64,000 nucleotides of DNA from Bacillus subtilis. Lineage in GTDB: Bacteria; Pseudomonadota; Alphaproteobacteria; Rhizobiales; Rhizobiaceae. Position numbers and translations under genes: made by a program. The DNA lies in assembly GCA_021733665.1 (NCBI GenBank), contig JAHREI010000001.1, positions 62,001 to 126,000 of the forward strand. The letters run 5' to 3'. Positions 36,813 through 46,883 of this stretch are shown here, piece after piece (position 1 is the first letter of the stretch; every line of letters begins with the position of its first letter). The notes beneath the pieces were generated by a model. It made no database searches. It saw only the letters and a list, made by a program, of their open reading frames with translations, and had not been told where the DNA came from.

Positions 36813-37799
36813 ATGAGCAAGGTTGATCTCGACATAACCAATATGCCGGACACAACTGTATCGGTGCGTGAAGTGTTCGGGATTGATTCCGATATGATCG
36901 TGCCCGCATATAGCAAAAAAGATCCGCATGTACCGGATGCAGATCCGGACTACATTTTTGACCGCCAGACAACCTTGGCGATTCTCGCCGGCTTTGCCTA
37001 TAACCGCCGCGTCATGGTTTCCGGTTACCACGGTACCGGTAAATCCACCCATATTGAGCAGGTTGCATCCCGCCTGAACTGGCCGTGCGTGCGTGTTAAC
37101 CTCGACAGCCATGTCAGCCGTATTGATCTGATCGGTAAAGATGCCATCGTTGTTAAAGACGGTATGCAGGTTACTGAATTCAAGGACGGTATTCTGCCTT
37201 GGGCCTATCAGAACAATGTTGCTCTGGTTTTTGACGAATATGATGCCGGTCGTCCGGATGTAATGTTCGTGATCCAGCGCGTTCTGGAAGCTTCGGGCCG
37301 TCTGACCCTGCTCGACCAGAGCCGCGTCATCAACCCGCATCCGGCTTTCCGCATGTTTGCAACTGCGAACACTGTTGGTCTCGGCGATACCACCGGTCTT
37401 TACCACGGTACCCAGCAGATCAACCAGGCGCAGATGGACCGTTGGTCGATCGTTACCACGCTGAACTACCTGCCGCATGATAATGAAGTTGAGATCATTC
37501 TCGCCAAATCCAAGCATTACCAGAATGCGGAAGGCCGTGAGATCGTTTCGAAAATGGTTCGCGTTGCCGACATGACCCGTCAGGCTTTCATCAACGGCGA
37601 TCTGTCGACCGTGATGAGCCCGCGTACTGTGATTACATGGTCTGAAAATGCCAATATCTTCACCGATGTCGGCTTTGCATTCCGCTTAACCTTCCTGAAC
37701 AAATGTGACGAACTGGAACGCTCCATCGTTGCTGAGTTCTATCAGCGTGCTTTCGGCGAAGAACTGCCGGAATCAGCGGTTAATGTCGTTCTCGCTTAA
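36813..37799 (+). CDS. cobS: Aerobic cobaltochelatase subunit CobS
   Basis: 328 aa from the ATG at 36813 (the adjacent ATG at 36810 is almost on top of the AGGAGG, so the second is preferred). AAA+ ATPase that, with CobT, drives CobN in inserting Co2+ into hydrogenobyrinic acid a,c-diamide. Walker [18 protein letters not shown], Walker [18 protein letters not shown], sensor 1 [14 protein letters not shown], Arg finger region [14 protein letters not shown]. Length matches the family. cobT follows after 95 bp. The large subunit gene cobN is not in the window, as is usual. The 36501-36812 spacer shows no gene and no recognisable cobalamin riboswitch. Confidence 0.97.
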   Translation: MSKVDLDITNMPDTTVSVREVFGIDSDMIVPAYSKKDPHVPDADPDYIFDRQTTLAILAGFAYNRRVMVSGYHGTGKSTHIEQVASRLNWPCVRVNLDSHVSRIDLIGKDAIVVKDGMQVTEFKDGILPWAYQNNVALVFDEYDAGRPDVMFVIQRVLEASGRLTLLDQSRVINPHPAFRMFATANTVGLGDTTGLYHGTQQINQAQMDRWSIVTTLNYLPHDNEVEIILAKSKHYQNAEGREIVSKMVRVADMTRQAFINGDLSTVMSPRTVITWSENANIFTDVGFAFRLTFLNKCDELERSIVAEFYQRAFGEELPESAVNVVLA

Positions 37800-37894
37800 A
37801 GCGTAAATATAACGTCCCCGTATCTCATGGGGGCGTCTCGCTTCATTGTGACGCGAAATAAGGTTAAGTTCTTCTGATATAAGGCAGTTTCATC

Positions 37895-39778
37895 ATGGCA
37901 GGCCCCGGCGATAACACACGCGAACGTCCTAAAGGTCCGGTCGATTCCGAACCTTTCAAACGTGCGGTCACAGCCTGTGTGCGCGCAATCGCCGGAAGCA
38001 ATGAATTTGAGGTCGGTTTCAGCCATGACCGTCCGGCGCTGACCGGCAATCATGCCCGCCTGCCGGATTTGCCGAAACGTCCGACTGCCGACGATATTTC
38101 CATCATCCGTGGCCTTGGCGATTCCATGGCACTGCGTCATGCCCGTCATGATCCGCGCATTCATGCACAGCTAGCGCCTCAGGGGCAGCAGGCACGCGCA
38201 ATTTACGATGCGGTTGAACAGGCACGCGTTGAAGCCATCGGGGCTCTCGCTATGGAAGGCGTGGCAAGCAACCTCTCTGCCATGCTGGCAGACAAATACA
38301 GCCGCGCCAATTATTCCGCGATCACCTCGCGCGATGATGCTCCGATTGAAGAAGCCATTTCTCTGCTCGTCCGTGAAAAGCTCACCGGTTATCATCCGCC
38401 TGTACAGGCGGGCAATGTGGTTGAGCTGTGGCGCGACTGGATCGAAGACAAAGCCGGTGACCGGCTTGAAACACTTGGCGACCGCCTGAACAGCCAGCAG
38501 GATTATGCGCGACTGGTGCGTGAAATGCTGGTCGCACTGGATATGGCTGAAGAGCTGGCCGAACCGTCTGAAAGCGACGACGAAGAAAGCCAGCAGGAAG
38601 AACAGGCCGATCCGGAAGAATCACAGGAAGGTGCATCGGAAGAAGATGCAGAAAACCAGTCCGGTGACGGTGACAGTTCTGAAGATACCAATGATGACCG
38701 CGAGCGCGGTGATCTGGAAGCTGAAGATGCTGCCTATGAAGATGCGGATGACGGCGAAGAAGAAGATGCGGAAACACCGGGCGAAGCACGCCGGTCTAAC
38801 CAGCCTTTTGCCGACTTTGACAAACATAATGATTACAAGGTTTTCACCCGTGAATTCGACGAAATCGTAGAAGCAACGGATCTTTGCGACGATGCGGAAC
38901 TTGAGCGTCTGCGCGGTTTCCTCGATAAGCAACTTGCGAATTTGCAGGGTGTTGTCGGTCGTCTCGCCAACCGTCTGCAACGCCGTCTGATGGCACAGCA
39001 GAACCGTTCATGGCTGTTCGATCTGGAAGAAGGTCACCTCGACAGTGCCAAACTGGTACGCGTGGTGATTGATCCGACGCAGCCGCTGTCCTTTAAAACC
39101 GAACGCGATACCAATTTCCGCGATACGGTTGTCAGCCTGATTATCGACAATTCCGGTTCCATGCGTGGTCGTCCGATTACTGTTGCGGCAACCTGCGCCG
39201 ATATTCTGGCACGCACACTGGAACGTTGCGGCGTGAAGGTGGAGATTCTCGGCTTTACCACCAAAGCGTGGAAAGGTGGCCAGTCGCGTGAAGCATGGCT
39301 GGATCGTGGTAAGCCTGCACAACCGGGTCGCCTCAATGATCTGCGTCATATCGTTTATAAGAGTGCAGACGCCCCGTGGCGCCGTGCACGACGCAATCTC
39401 GGCCTGATGATGCGTGAAGGTCTGCTGAAAGAAAACATCGACGGTGAAGCGCTGATGTGGGCGCATCAGCGTATGCTTGGCCGCCCTGAACAGCGTAAAA
39501 TCCTGATGGTGATTTCCGACGGTGCGCCGGTGGATGATTCGACTCTGTCGGTTAATCCTGGCAATTATCTGGAACGCCATCTGCGTGCCGTGATCGACGA
39601 GATTGAAAACCGTTCACCGGTTGAGCTGATTGCGATCGGTATCGGCCATGACGTGACACGCTATTACCAGCGTGCTGTGACGATTGTTGACGCAGAAGAA
39701 CTGGCCGGTGCTATGACTGAACAGCTCGCATCACTGTTTGACGATCAGGATCAGCCACGCGGACGCGGAAAACGCTGA
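37895..39778 (+). CDS. cobT: Aerobic cobaltochelatase subunit CobT
   Basis: 627 aa. The N-terminal part (~1-215) has CobT_N helices; an extremely acidic region at ~220-305 (runs of Glu/Asp/Ser) acts as linker; the C-terminal von Willebrand A-type domain has the MIDAS motif [20 protein letters not shown] and later [16 protein letters not shown]. CobT forms a ring complex with CobS, homologous to the BchI/BchD pair of Mg-chelatase. The ending [13 protein letters not shown] is basic. A terminator follows 25 bp after the stop. Confidence 0.97.
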   Translation: MAGPGDNTRERPKGPVDSEPFKRAVTACVRAIAGSNEFEVGFSHDRPALTGNHARLPDLPKRPTADDISIIRGLGDSMALRHARHDPRIHAQLAPQGQQARAIYDAVEQARVEAIGALAMEGVASNLSAMLADKYSRANYSAITSRDDAPIEEAISLLVREKLTGYHPPVQAGNVVELWRDWIEDKAGDRLETLGDRLNSQQDYARLVREMLVALDMAEELAEPSESDDEESQQEEQADPEESQEGASEEDAENQSGDGDSSEDTNDDRERGDLEAEDAAYEDADDGEEEDAETPGEARRSNQPFADFDKHNDYKVFTREFDEIVEATDLCDDAELERLRGFLDKQLANLQGVVGRLANRLQRRLMAQQNRSWLFDLEEGHLDSAKLVRVVIDPTQPLSFKTERDTNFRDTVVSLIIDNSGSMRGRPITVAATCADILARTLERCGVKVEILGFTTKAWKGGQSREAWLDRGKPAQPGRLNDLRHIVYKSADAPWRRARRNLGLMMREGLLKENIDGEALMWAHQRMLGRPEQRKILMVISDGAPVDDSTLSVNPGNYLERHLRAVIDEIENRSPVELIAIGIGHDVTRYYQRAVTIVDAEELAGAMTEQLASLFDDQDQPRGRGKR

Positions 39779-39802
39779 TACAAGATCAATTTTAGTAATA
39801 AT

Positions 39803-39846
39803 AAAATGCCTCCCGTACAGGTCACCCTGCGGGAGGCATTTTTTCA
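39803..39846. terminator. Bidirectional terminator between cobT and yhhQ
   Basis: AAATGCCTCCCG (39804-39815) pairs with CGGGAGGCATTT (39830-39841), with T-runs on both sides. Confidence 0.85.
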
Positions 39847-39863
39847 TGACCTTATCCGAAATT

Positions 39864-40532
39864 TTAGTGAGCAGCCGGTTTAGCAGCGTCAGATTTACCT
39901 GCACCATAAATGGATGGTGCAAACAGCGCCAGAATCGCCCCGTAAGGCACCAGCATCACTACACTCATCAGAACCTTGATACCGAAGTCACCAAGCGCCA
40001 GTGACAGCCACAGCGGCATTGTCAGGCCGAACCATTGCACCTGATCGATCATCGAACTGTCGGCAAGACCAAAACCTGTGTCCAGCACTGCAAAAGGTGA
40101 AGCAAAAGCCAGTGAGAAGAACAGGATCGTATCGAGAACCGATCCGCACAGTGCTGCTGCCAAAGGTGCTTTCCACCAGCGCAGGCGACGCAGCCGGCTG
40201 AACACACTGATATCAAGCAATTGCGCAAACAGAAACGCACTTCCTGAAGCCACAGCAAGGCGTGGACTTGCGAGCCAGATCGACATGATCACACCCAGCA
40301 CGAAACCGGCATAAACCACCTGACGGGCACGCTGGGGGCCAAAGCGGCGGTTGGTCAGATCATTGACCAGAAAGGCAAACGGATAAGTAAAAGCGCCATA
40401 AGTGAGAATTTCCTGCAAACCCAGATAATGCACGGGATATTGCACGAGAATATTGGAAGCGGCGACAGCCGCACACATGGCAAGAACGGGAAAAATCAAC
40501 GCTTTTAAAGCGGAATTATGCTGTAATGGCAT
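39864..40532 (-). CDS. yhhQ: Queuosine-precursor transporter, YhhQ/VUT family (COG1738)
   Basis: 222 aa from the ATG at 40532 (MPLQHNSALKALIFPVLAMC). Six hydrophobic segments. Family blocks: AASNILVQYPVHYLG, AFTYPFAFLVNDLTNRRFG (the F-P-x-x-x-L-x-x-D-x-x-x-E/N-x-x-G region), RLAVASGSAFLFAQLLDISVF and WWKAPLAAALCGSVLDTILF. E. coli YhhQ imports preQ0/preQ1. A sequence with the layout of a preQ1-I riboswitch lies immediately at its start codon (40530-40558), which supports the assignment. rpmB lies upstream on the same strand with its terminator in between. Confidence 0.93.
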   Translation of the reverse strand: MPLQHNSALKALIFPVLAMCAAVAASNILVQYPVHYLGLQEILTYGAFTYPFAFLVNDLTNRRFGPQRARQVVYAGFVLGVIMSIWLASPRLAVASGSAFLFAQLLDISVFSRLRRLRWWKAPLAAALCGSVLDTILFFSLAFASPFAVLDTGFGLADSSMIDQVQWFGLTMPLWLSLALGDFGIKVLMSVVMLVPYGAILALFAPSIYGAGKSDAAKPAAH

Positions 40533-40558
40533 TTTTTTATCCTGGGTAATGGAACCAG
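40530..40558 (-). promoter_or_regulatory. Candidate preQ1-I-type riboswitch at the yhhQ start codon
   Basis: Read on the minus strand: P1 strand CTGG, then TTC, then CAT, then TAC, then P1 strand CCAG, then GATAAAAAA and the start codon ATG. CTGG/CCAG forms P1, and CAT can pair with ATG as the 3-bp pseudoknot P2, with the A-rich linker in the place of the conserved A-rich tail. This is the order and spacing of class I preQ1 aptamers, and YhhQ-family genes are known targets. Ligand binding would hide the start codon. The stems are short, so chance similarity is possible. Confidence 0.55.
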
Positions 40559-40560
40559 CA

Positions 40561-40585
40561 AAAAGGCCGGATAAACCGGCCTTTA
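40561..40585 (-). terminator. Terminator of rpmB, immediately before the preQ1-like element
   Basis: AAAGGCCGG (40562-40570) with CCGGCCTTT (40576-40584), loop ATAAA; on the minus strand the stem is followed by TTTTTGCTGG, the last four bases of which start the riboswitch-like P1. Confidence 0.85.
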
Positions 40586-40612
40586 GCAAACTAAATCTGG
40601 TCGCAGCCGGAA

Positions 40613-40906
40613 TTAAGCAGCAGCTTCAGCCAGCTTCTTAGCAACCTGACGCTTCAGCAGACGTGCGCGCTGTGACAGCTCATTGTCAGAAGCTTTCGCA
40701 AGGAATGCATCCAGGCCACCGCGATGTTCAACAGTGCGCAGCGCATGCGCAGTAACGCGCAGACGGTAGCTCTGGCCCATTGCATCGGACATCAGGGTTA
40801 CATTGCAAAGATTTGGCAAATAACGGCGACGCGACTTGTTGTTCGCATGGCTTACATTGTTGCCGTAGAGGACCGCTTTACCGGTCAGTTCACAAGCGCG
40901 GGACAT
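40613..40906 (-). CDS. rpmB: 50S ribosomal protein L28
   Basis: 97 aa from the ATG at 40906 ([20 protein letters not shown]). MSRxCELTGK, [37 protein letters not shown] and the Ala/Lys-rich C-terminus ([15 protein letters not shown]) are typical of alphaproteobacterial L28. It has its own transcript, ending at the terminator at 40561-40585. The 338-bp spacer upstream (40907-41244) holds the promoters of this gene and of the divergent DUF3108 gene and shows no other gene. Confidence 0.98.
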   Translation of the reverse strand: MSRACELTGKAVLYGNNVSHANNKSRRRYLPNLCNVTLMSDAMGQSYRLRVTAHALRTVEHRGGLDAFLAKASDNELSQRARLLKRQVAKKLAEAAA

Positions 40907-41244
40907 TGGTCTCACCTTCAAAATTCTGTTTCAGGCCCCGGCACAAATACCCGATACCGTCTTCGCTTCAAGCATAATCAATATAAAATTGATATGTCTC
41001 GGCGCGCAATATCGGACAGCGGCCCATTGGGAAAGTCGGGTTTCTATAGTGAAAGCAGCCGTTGTCGTCAAGCCGTTTCAGCCGATTACAGCGCCAATTA
41101 GCGCCAATGACAAGGAATTGACTGTCTTTGACCCCATTTTGCCGCTTTTATCATAGAATTAGCGGGCACAAAAAGAACCAGTACTGCGGTTTCATGCCTA
41201 TAGGACTGTAATATCCGCTCAGGTGAGTCTCAAGGGAGATGCGA

Positions 41245-42093
41245 ATGCCATTGACTGTTAAGGCTGCAAATATACAAAAAAACGCAGGCACAAAACGACT
41301 GCTGACGATGGCCCTGCTCTCGGCCGCATCGTTGGTGTCAGTTCCTGCATTCGCCGCTGATTCCGGCTATCGCACGGAATATGGAATTTATATTTTCGGT
41401 ATGACAATTGCGCGTTCTGAGATGACCACCAGAATAACCGATACCAGCTATGCGCTTGACGGTAAGTTCCACAGCTCCGGAATTGCCAAAATATTTGACA
41501 GCACCAAAGGCTCCATCAACATTAACGGCACGATGCTCAAACAAGGCTCTGCAGCAACAGTACAGCCGGTCTCCTATATGACGACCTATCAGAGTGGCAA
41601 AAAACACAAGCGCACGTCCATCAGCTTCAAAAACGGTTCTGTCAGCGGCTATGATAACCAGCCGCCGATCAACAAAGTTGCGCCTTGGGCAGAATTGGGT
41701 GCTAATGATCTGAAAGCTGTTTTCGATCCGATCAGCTCGATGATGATCACAAGCCCGTCAGCTACCGCAGTCTGTAACCGGACTTTGCAGATTTTTGACG
41801 GACAAACACGCGCACAAATCCGGCTAAGTCCGGCTGGTACCGAGCGGCTTTCAGTCAAAGGCTTTGATGGCACCGCCATCACCTGCAATGCAAAATTTGT
41901 ACCGATCTCAGGTTATGAAAAAGATAAAAAATCCGTGCGCTATCTGGCTGATAAAAGCAAAATCACGATCAGTTTTGCTTCGTTAAACACAGATCAAAAA
42001 GGTGCAGGTATTTATGCGCCTGTCGCGGCCAGTGTCGGCACACAGATCGGCACAGTCAAAGTGCGTGCAACGCGTTTTGAAAAAACAAAATAG
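41245..42093 (+). CDS. DUF3108 domain-containing exported protein
   Basis: 282 aa from the ATG at 41245, six bases after AAGGGAG (an ATG at 41239 is too close). The N-terminal signal peptide runs to about residue 38 (LLTMALLSAASLVSVPAFA, cleavage after AFA). The mature part is beta-rich, with YRTEYGIYIFGMTIARSEMT, YALDGKFHSSGIAKIFDSTK, VQPVSYMTTYQSGKKHKRTS, ANDLKAVFDPISSMMI and KSVRYLADKSKITISFASL matching the DUF3108 layout of periplasmic or envelope proteins in alphaproteobacteria. The function is unknown. It stands alone, divergent from rpmB and convergent with the next gene. Confidence 0.85.
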   Translation: MPLTVKAANIQKNAGTKRLLTMALLSAASLVSVPAFAADSGYRTEYGIYIFGMTIARSEMTTRITDTSYALDGKFHSSGIAKIFDSTKGSININGTMLKQGSAATVQPVSYMTTYQSGKKHKRTSISFKNGSVSGYDNQPPINKVAPWAELGANDLKAVFDPISSMMITSPSATAVCNRTLQIFDGQTRAQIRLSPAGTERLSVKGFDGTAITCNAKFVPISGYEKDKKSVRYLADKSKITISFASLNTDQKGAGIYAPVAASVGTQIGTVKVRATRFEKTK

Positions 42094-42163
42094 CAAACCG
42101 GCTGCACACTCTTCGAAGCGGAGATATCATTCAACCGGAATGCTCTCCGCTTCAGATCAATGA

Positions 42164-42667
42164 TTACTCACCCATCAGCTTATGAATGCGATCAAGATAT
42201 TGTTTGCCAAAGGCGATGTGTGCCGGATTGATACCCTGCAGCTCGTCAACAATCTGCTCTTCATCCTCAGCTTCCACAGCGCTGACACTGCTGACCAGCG
42301 CAAAATAACCGTAAATATAATCCTGCGCTGTCAAACCGTGCTTTTTCAGCACATCCATCACTTTAGGCTGTTTTTCTATACGGGCAGCCAGTGCCTTCGG
42401 AGAGTGATCGCCGGTACCGGCTTCATCATTACTTTGGCCCGACATATCGATTGTATTAAGCTCCGCCTGAGCCGCTTCCATCTTCGTCAGGAATGCTTCA
42501 TCCAGCGGATAATCATTTACCTCAGCCGGCACCTCCGGCTTAGCCATTTCCGAAAAACTTTGTGCGAATGCCTGATTGTCTGTCAAAGGCAAGTCAGCAA
42601 GACCGGCCATCGCTAAAAAAGACCCAGCCATTAATGTAAGAGCCGGACGACGGAACAGACAGATCAT
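42164..42667 (-). CDS. Small exported protein of unknown function
   Basis: 167 aa from the ATG at 42667 (MICLFRRPALTLMAGSFLAM). TTG and ATG codons a few residues upstream are alternatives; the chosen one has AAGGG at suitable distance. A signal peptide ends near AFAQSFSEM. The mature part is acidic and mainly helical (LDEAFLTKMEAAQAELNTID; KALAARIEKQPKVMDVLKKH; LTAQDYIYGYFALVSSVSAV; IAFGKQYLDRIHKLMGE). I do not recognise the family. It lies 30 bp after gloB on the same strand and may be the last gene of the dapF-to-gloB operon. Confidence 0.75.
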   Translation of the reverse strand: MICLFRRPALTLMAGSFLAMAGLADLPLTDNQAFAQSFSEMAKPEVPAEVNDYPLDEAFLTKMEAAQAELNTIDMSGQSNDEAGTGDHSPKALAARIEKQPKVMDVLKKHGLTAQDYIYGYFALVSSVSAVEAEDEEQIVDELQGINPAHIAFGKQYLDRIHKLMGE

Positions 42668-42697
42668 ATTCATTACCCTTACCAAAATTGGCTTTTA

Positions 42698-43465
42698 TCA
42701 GAAGTGGTCTTTGCGTTTACGCAGTTCCGCAAAGATCTGTAATTCACTGGCATCTTCCATCCCAAGCCGTTTAGCAATCGCACTGTCATGCGTGCGTAAA
42801 AACGGATTGGTAGCCATTTCCAGACCGATACTGGTTGGCAAAGTCGGCAGGCCCTCTGCCCGCAGCCGCTCAATCTCGCGGCCACGTTCTTTCAGTGCCG
42901 GATTGCCGCCATCCACATCCAGCGCAAAACGCAGATTGCTCAGTGTATATTCATGGCCGCAATAGACTTTCACATCCACCGGCAGCAAGGCCAGTTTTTG
43001 CAGCGATGCATACATATCCGCCGGCGTACCTTCAAACAGACGACCGCAACCAAGCGCGAATAGAGTATCGCCGGTGAAAACAACCTTTGCCTGCGGCAGA
43101 TAATAGCTCACCTCACCGGCTGTATGGCCGGGCGTGGCAATCACCTGAACTTCAAAACGACCGAACTGAAACGTATCGCCATCTTTGACGCCGCGATCCG
43201 CGCCCGGAATTTTCTCCGCAGCAGGCCCTGCGATCTTGGCACCATAGGTGCGTTTCAATGCTTCATTGGCATCAACATGGTCGAAATGATGATGGGTAGT
43301 AAAAATATAATCGAGCTTCCAGCCGCGACGCGCCAAAGCAGAACGGATTGCCAGCTCTTCCGGCGCATCAATCGATGCCGTCAGCCCCGTTTCCGGATCA
43401 TGAATCAGCACGCCGAAATTATCTTCACGACAATAGAATTGTTCAATTTCAAGACGAGCCATCAT
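42698..43465 (-). CDS. gloB: Hydroxyacylglutathione hydrolase (glyoxalase II)
   Basis: 255 aa. Metallo-beta-lactamase fold: the metal motif TTHHHFDHVDANEAL (THxHxDH), further ligands in ATPGHTAGEVSYYL, VVFTGDTLFALGCGRLFEGT (the GDTLFxxGCGRxFEG of glyoxalase II) and VYCGHEYTLSNLRFAL. The C-terminal HAGH_C domain ends KRKDHF. It hydrolyses S-lactoylglutathione to lactate and glutathione. RBS GGGAG before the ATG at 43465. It follows yciB by 11 bp. Confidence 0.96.
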   Translation of the reverse strand: MMARLEIEQFYCREDNFGVLIHDPETGLTASIDAPEELAIRSALARRGWKLDYIFTTHHHFDHVDANEALKRTYGAKIAGPAAEKIPGADRGVKDGDTFQFGRFEVQVIATPGHTAGEVSYYLPQAKVVFTGDTLFALGCGRLFEGTPADMYASLQKLALLPVDVKVYCGHEYTLSNLRFALDVDGGNPALKERGREIERLRAEGLPTLPTSIGLEMATNPFLRTHDSAIAKRLGMEDASELQIFAELRKRKDHF

Positions 43466-43476
43466 GACGCTCCCGC

Positions 43477-44151
43477 TTATTTTTTATCCGCAGATGCTGC
43501 GCTGTCTTCCGTGCCCCACGGTACCAGAGAATGCTTTTTGATCAGCGGCAACTGGAACATTGTAAAGGCAATGGTCAGCGGCATCACGCCCCAGACCTTA
43601 AAGGTAACCCATGCATCGGTGGAAAAGTTCCGCCATACAATTTCATTGATCGCAGCCAGCACAAAGAAAAACAGACCCCAGCGCAGTGTCAGCTTGCGCC
43701 AGCCTTCCGCATCCAGTTTGAAAGCCTGATCAAACACATAGCCGAGAAGCGCTTTACCAAACAACAATCCGCCGAGCAGAATCACGCCAAACAGGCTGTT
43801 AACGATGGTTGGTTTCATTTTTATGAAAGTATCATTGTGCAGCCACAGGGTCAGCGCACCGAAAACCAGCACTACAATACCCGAAACCAGCGGCATGATC
43901 GGCAGGCTGCGTGTCATGATCCATGATACGACCAGCGCAATCACTGTGGCAGCCATAAACAAGGCTGTAGCGATAAAAATCGGCTGGCCGATCTGTGCCA
44001 GTACCGGAAAACGCTCAACCAGCCAGTCACCACGGGAGTTGGCAAAGAAGAAGATCAGCAAAGGCCCCAGTTCCAGAGCCAGCTTCAACAGCGGCGGAAC
44101 TTCTTTACGCTGCGGGTCAGACGGGTCGCGTTCAAAAATCTGATCGTTCAT
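43477..44151 (-). CDS. yciB: Inner membrane septation protein YciB/IspZ
   Basis: 224 aa, five to six membrane helices. Family blocks: [60 protein letters not shown] (the conserved L-x-D-x-x-F-I-K-x-K-P-T) and [20 protein letters not shown] with [19 protein letters not shown]. The family is linked to septation and envelope integrity. The start codon overlaps the ftsY stop by four bases (ATGA). The ftsY-yciB pairing is common in Rhizobiales. Confidence 0.95.
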   Translation of the reverse strand: MNDQIFERDPSDPQRKEVPPLLKLALELGPLLIFFFANSRGDWLVERFPVLAQIGQPIFIATALFMAATVIALVVSWIMTRSLPIMPLVSGIVVLVFGALTLWLHNDTFIKMKPTIVNSLFGVILLGGLLFGKALLGYVFDQAFKLDAEGWRKLTLRWGLFFFVLAAINEIVWRNFSTDAWVTFKVWGVMPLTIAFTMFQLPLIKKHSLVPWGTEDSAASADKK

Positions 44152-45569
44152 CGTGCTTCTCCCGCAATTGCTCCGGCAAAATCCTGTGCCGTAAACGGCT
44201 CAAGATCATCAATCTGTTCACCGACACCTACAAAATAGACCGGCAATTTATGTTTGGCAGCAATCGCCACCAGAATACCACCACGGGCGGAACCATCGAG
44301 CTTGGTCATTACCAAACCGTTCACACCGGCAATATTTTTAAAAATCTCTACCTGATTCAGTGCATTCTGACCGGTGGTTGCATCCAGCGTCTGCAACACC
44401 GTATGCGGCGCTTCCGGATCATGTTTTCCAAGCACGCGCACGATCTTCGCCAACTCATCCATCAGCTCGGCTTTGTTCTGCAAACGACCAGCCGTATCAA
44501 TGATCAGCACGTCGCTGCCCGCATCTTTGGCCTGTTGCCATGCATCAAAGGCAAGACCTGCTGCATCTGCACCAAGTTTGGATGACACAACCGGTGAACC
44601 GGTGCGCTCGCCCCAGATATGCAATTGTTCAATCGCCGCCGCACGGAATGTATCACCAGCAGCCAGCATCACTTTCAACCCGCCTGCGGTCAGTTTCGCA
44701 GCCAGCTTGCCGATTGTTGTCGTCTTCCCTGTGCCATTCACACCAACCACAAGAATGACATGCGGTTTATGGGACAGATCAAGCTCAAGGGGTTTTGCCA
44801 CGGGCACCAGAACTTTTTCGATCTCGGAGCGCATAATGCGGCGCACTTCATCAGTCGAAATATCTTTACCATAGCGGCCGGATGACAGGCTGTCCGTGAT
44901 ACGCATCGCTGTTTCCAGACCCAGATCGGCCTGAATCAACACATCTTCCAGTTCCTGCAACGTATCTTCATCCAGCTTACGCTTGGTAAAAATACCGCCG
45001 ATCGAATCACCAAGTTGCTGTGACGAGCGCGACAGACCGCTGCGTAACCGCTCGAACCATGACTGTTTCTTTTCCGGCTCGGCTTCAACAACAACCGGTT
45101 CCTGTTTTGCTTCAACCGCTTTGCTGACAGTCACTTTCAGCGGTTTGGGCGCAGGCACCACATCCGCATCGGTGAATTTTGGTTCTGTTTCAGGAAAATC
45201 CGGTGTCAGTTCAACAGTTACCGGATCAGCAATTACCGGTTGCGACAACAACTCTTCAACTTTTTCCAGAACCGTCTCATGCGGTGGCTCTTCCGCCTGC
45301 AGCTCTTCTGCGTCAGTGCTCTCATCCGGTTCAGGCGTATCATATACCGGTGTCAGTTCAATCGTCGCCGGATCAGCGATGACCGGCTGAGAAAGCAGGT
45401 CTTCAACCTTTTCCAGCACAGTCTCATGATGCGGCTCAACAGGCGCATGTTCTGCTGCAACCGGTGCGCCCTCTTCCGCTAAAGGCGACAGGACTTCCTC
45501 TAACGGAGCGGAAGAAGCCTCTTCCTTTTTGCCGAAAGAAAAAATCTTTTTTATAAAACCCATAGCCAT
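44148..45569 (-). CDS. ftsY: Signal recognition particle receptor FtsY
   Basis: 473 aa from the ATG at 45569 ([20 protein letters not shown]); an ATG two codons on is also possible. A short amphipathic basic start, an acidic A domain (~30-170) containing two imperfect copies of the block [20 protein letters not shown] / [20 protein letters not shown], then the NG GTPase: [20 protein letters not shown]-type P-loop ([14 protein letters not shown]), [35 protein letters not shown] and [12 protein letters not shown]. It docks SRP-ribosome complexes at the membrane. It is in an operon with mtaB (31 bp upstream) and yciB. Confidence 0.97.
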   Translation of the reverse strand: MAMGFIKKIFSFGKKEEASSAPLEEVLSPLAEEGAPVAAEHAPVEPHHETVLEKVEDLLSQPVIADPATIELTPVYDTPEPDESTDAEELQAEEPPHETVLEKVEELLSQPVIADPVTVELTPDFPETEPKFTDADVVPAPKPLKVTVSKAVEAKQEPVVVEAEPEKKQSWFERLRSGLSRSSQQLGDSIGGIFTKRKLDEDTLQELEDVLIQADLGLETAMRITDSLSSGRYGKDISTDEVRRIMRSEIEKVLVPVAKPLELDLSHKPHVILVVGVNGTGKTTTIGKLAAKLTAGGLKVMLAAGDTFRAAAIEQLHIWGERTGSPVVSSKLGADAAGLAFDAWQQAKDAGSDVLIIDTAGRLQNKAELMDELAKIVRVLGKHDPEAPHTVLQTLDATTGQNALNQVEIFKNIAGVNGLVMTKLDGSARGGILVAIAAKHKLPVYFVGVGEQIDDLEPFTAQDFAGAIAGEAR

Positions 45570-45600
45570 GAATACAGCGCTTCTTATTTTCGAATGATAA

Positions 45601-46881
45601 TTAGATATTGTGCGGAACAGCCCGCAGCTTGTCACCATCATGACCGGAGATCATGCGGCTGACAATCTGTCCGGCGCTCAGATCGTCCGTATTCAGCCCT
45701 GTCAGCGTAAAGCCTTCAGTCCGGCCCAAACCATCCCGCTCTACCAGAATATTCTGCACAGTGCCTTTGAGACTTTCCAGATGCAAGCGATAGGCTGCAT
45801 CACCGGCAACACGCAGACGGGCAGCCCGTTCCTTAATCACTTCACGACGCAATTGCGGCATGCGCGCGGCAGGTGTGCCCTCGCGCGGACTATAGGGGAA
45901 AACATGCAAATGACTGAGGCCGCATTCTTCGACAATACGGATAGAATTCTGGAACATCTCTTCCGTTTCAGTAGGGAAACCGGCGATAATATCCGCACCA
46001 AACACCACATCAGGCCGCAGTTTACGCACATCTTCGCAGAAACGGATGGAGTCATCGCGCAAATGACGGCGTTTCATCCGTTTGAGGATCATATTATCCC
46101 CTGACTGCAATGAGAGATGCAGATGCGGCATCAGGCGTTTTTCATTGGCCAGCGCCTCCATCAGGTCTTCATCCGCCTCAATTGAGTCGATTGAAGACAA
46201 ACGCAGACGCTGCAAATCCGGCACCTGAGACAAAACGGTTTTCACCAGTTTACCAAGGCGCAAATTCCCCGGCAGATCAGGCCCGTAGGAGGTCATATCC
46301 ACGCCGGTCAGCACCACTTCCGCATAGCCGTTACCGACCAGTCTCTTGACCTGCTCAACCACACCACCCATCGGGACAGAGCGGGAATTACCACGGCCAT
46401 AAGGAATAATGCAGAAAGTACAGCGATGGTCGCAGCCATTCTGCACCTGCACAAAAGCACGCGCACGGCCTTCAATCGCATCCACCATATGGCTGGCGGT
46501 TTCGCGGACTTCCATAATATCGTTGACGCGAACCTTCTCAAACTGGTTCACACCAAAGTCCGGCAACATGCGGTAGGAGTTGGATTTCAGTTTTTCTTCG
46601 TTACCGAGAACCAGATCAACTTCGTCCATCGCCGCAAAATCATCAGCGCCGGTCTGCGCTGCACAACCGGTGACGATAATACGGGCTTCCGGATTATCGC
46701 GTCGTGCTTTACGGATCGCCTGACGAGCCTGACGCACCGCTTCTGCTGTAACTGCACAAGTATTGAAAATAATCGCACCGTTTTCCAATGTGCCGAGACC
46801 GGCCTCATCAGCTTCGCGTTTCATCACTTCGGATTCATAAGTATTCAGCCGGCAGCCGAATGTTACAACCTCAACCGCCAT
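45601..46881 (-). CDS. mtaB: tRNA t6A37 methylthiotransferase MtaB
   Basis: 426 aa from the ATG at 46881. Radical-SAM methylthiotransferase converting t6A37 to ms2t6A37. UPF0004 domain with cluster cysteines in VVTFGCRLNTYESE, IIFNTCAVTAEAV and VTGCAAQTG; radical-SAM cluster in QNGCDHRCTFCIIPYGRG (CxxxCxxC); TRAM-like C-terminus. GCRLNTYESE and C-I-I-P-Y-x-R-G with S-R-S favour MtaB over MiaB. It fits with tsaD (t6A synthesis) at 3.8 kb. It starts 2 bp after dapF, so the two are coupled. Confidence 0.95.
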   Translation of the reverse strand: MAVEVVTFGCRLNTYESEVMKREADEAGLGTLENGAIIFNTCAVTAEAVRQARQAIRKARRDNPEARIIVTGCAAQTGADDFAAMDEVDLVLGNEEKLKSNSYRMLPDFGVNQFEKVRVNDIMEVRETASHMVDAIEGRARAFVQVQNGCDHRCTFCIIPYGRGNSRSVPMGGVVEQVKRLVGNGYAEVVLTGVDMTSYGPDLPGNLRLGKLVKTVLSQVPDLQRLRLSSIDSIEADEDLMEALANEKRLMPHLHLSLQSGDNMILKRMKRRHLRDDSIRFCEDVRKLRPDVVFGADIIAGFPTETEEMFQNSIRIVEECGLSHLHVFPYSPREGTPAARMPQLRREVIKERAARLRVAGDAAYRLHLESLKGTVQNILVERDGLGRTEGFTLTGLNTDDLSAGQIVSRMISGHDGDKLRAVPHNI

Positions 46882-46883
46882 AA

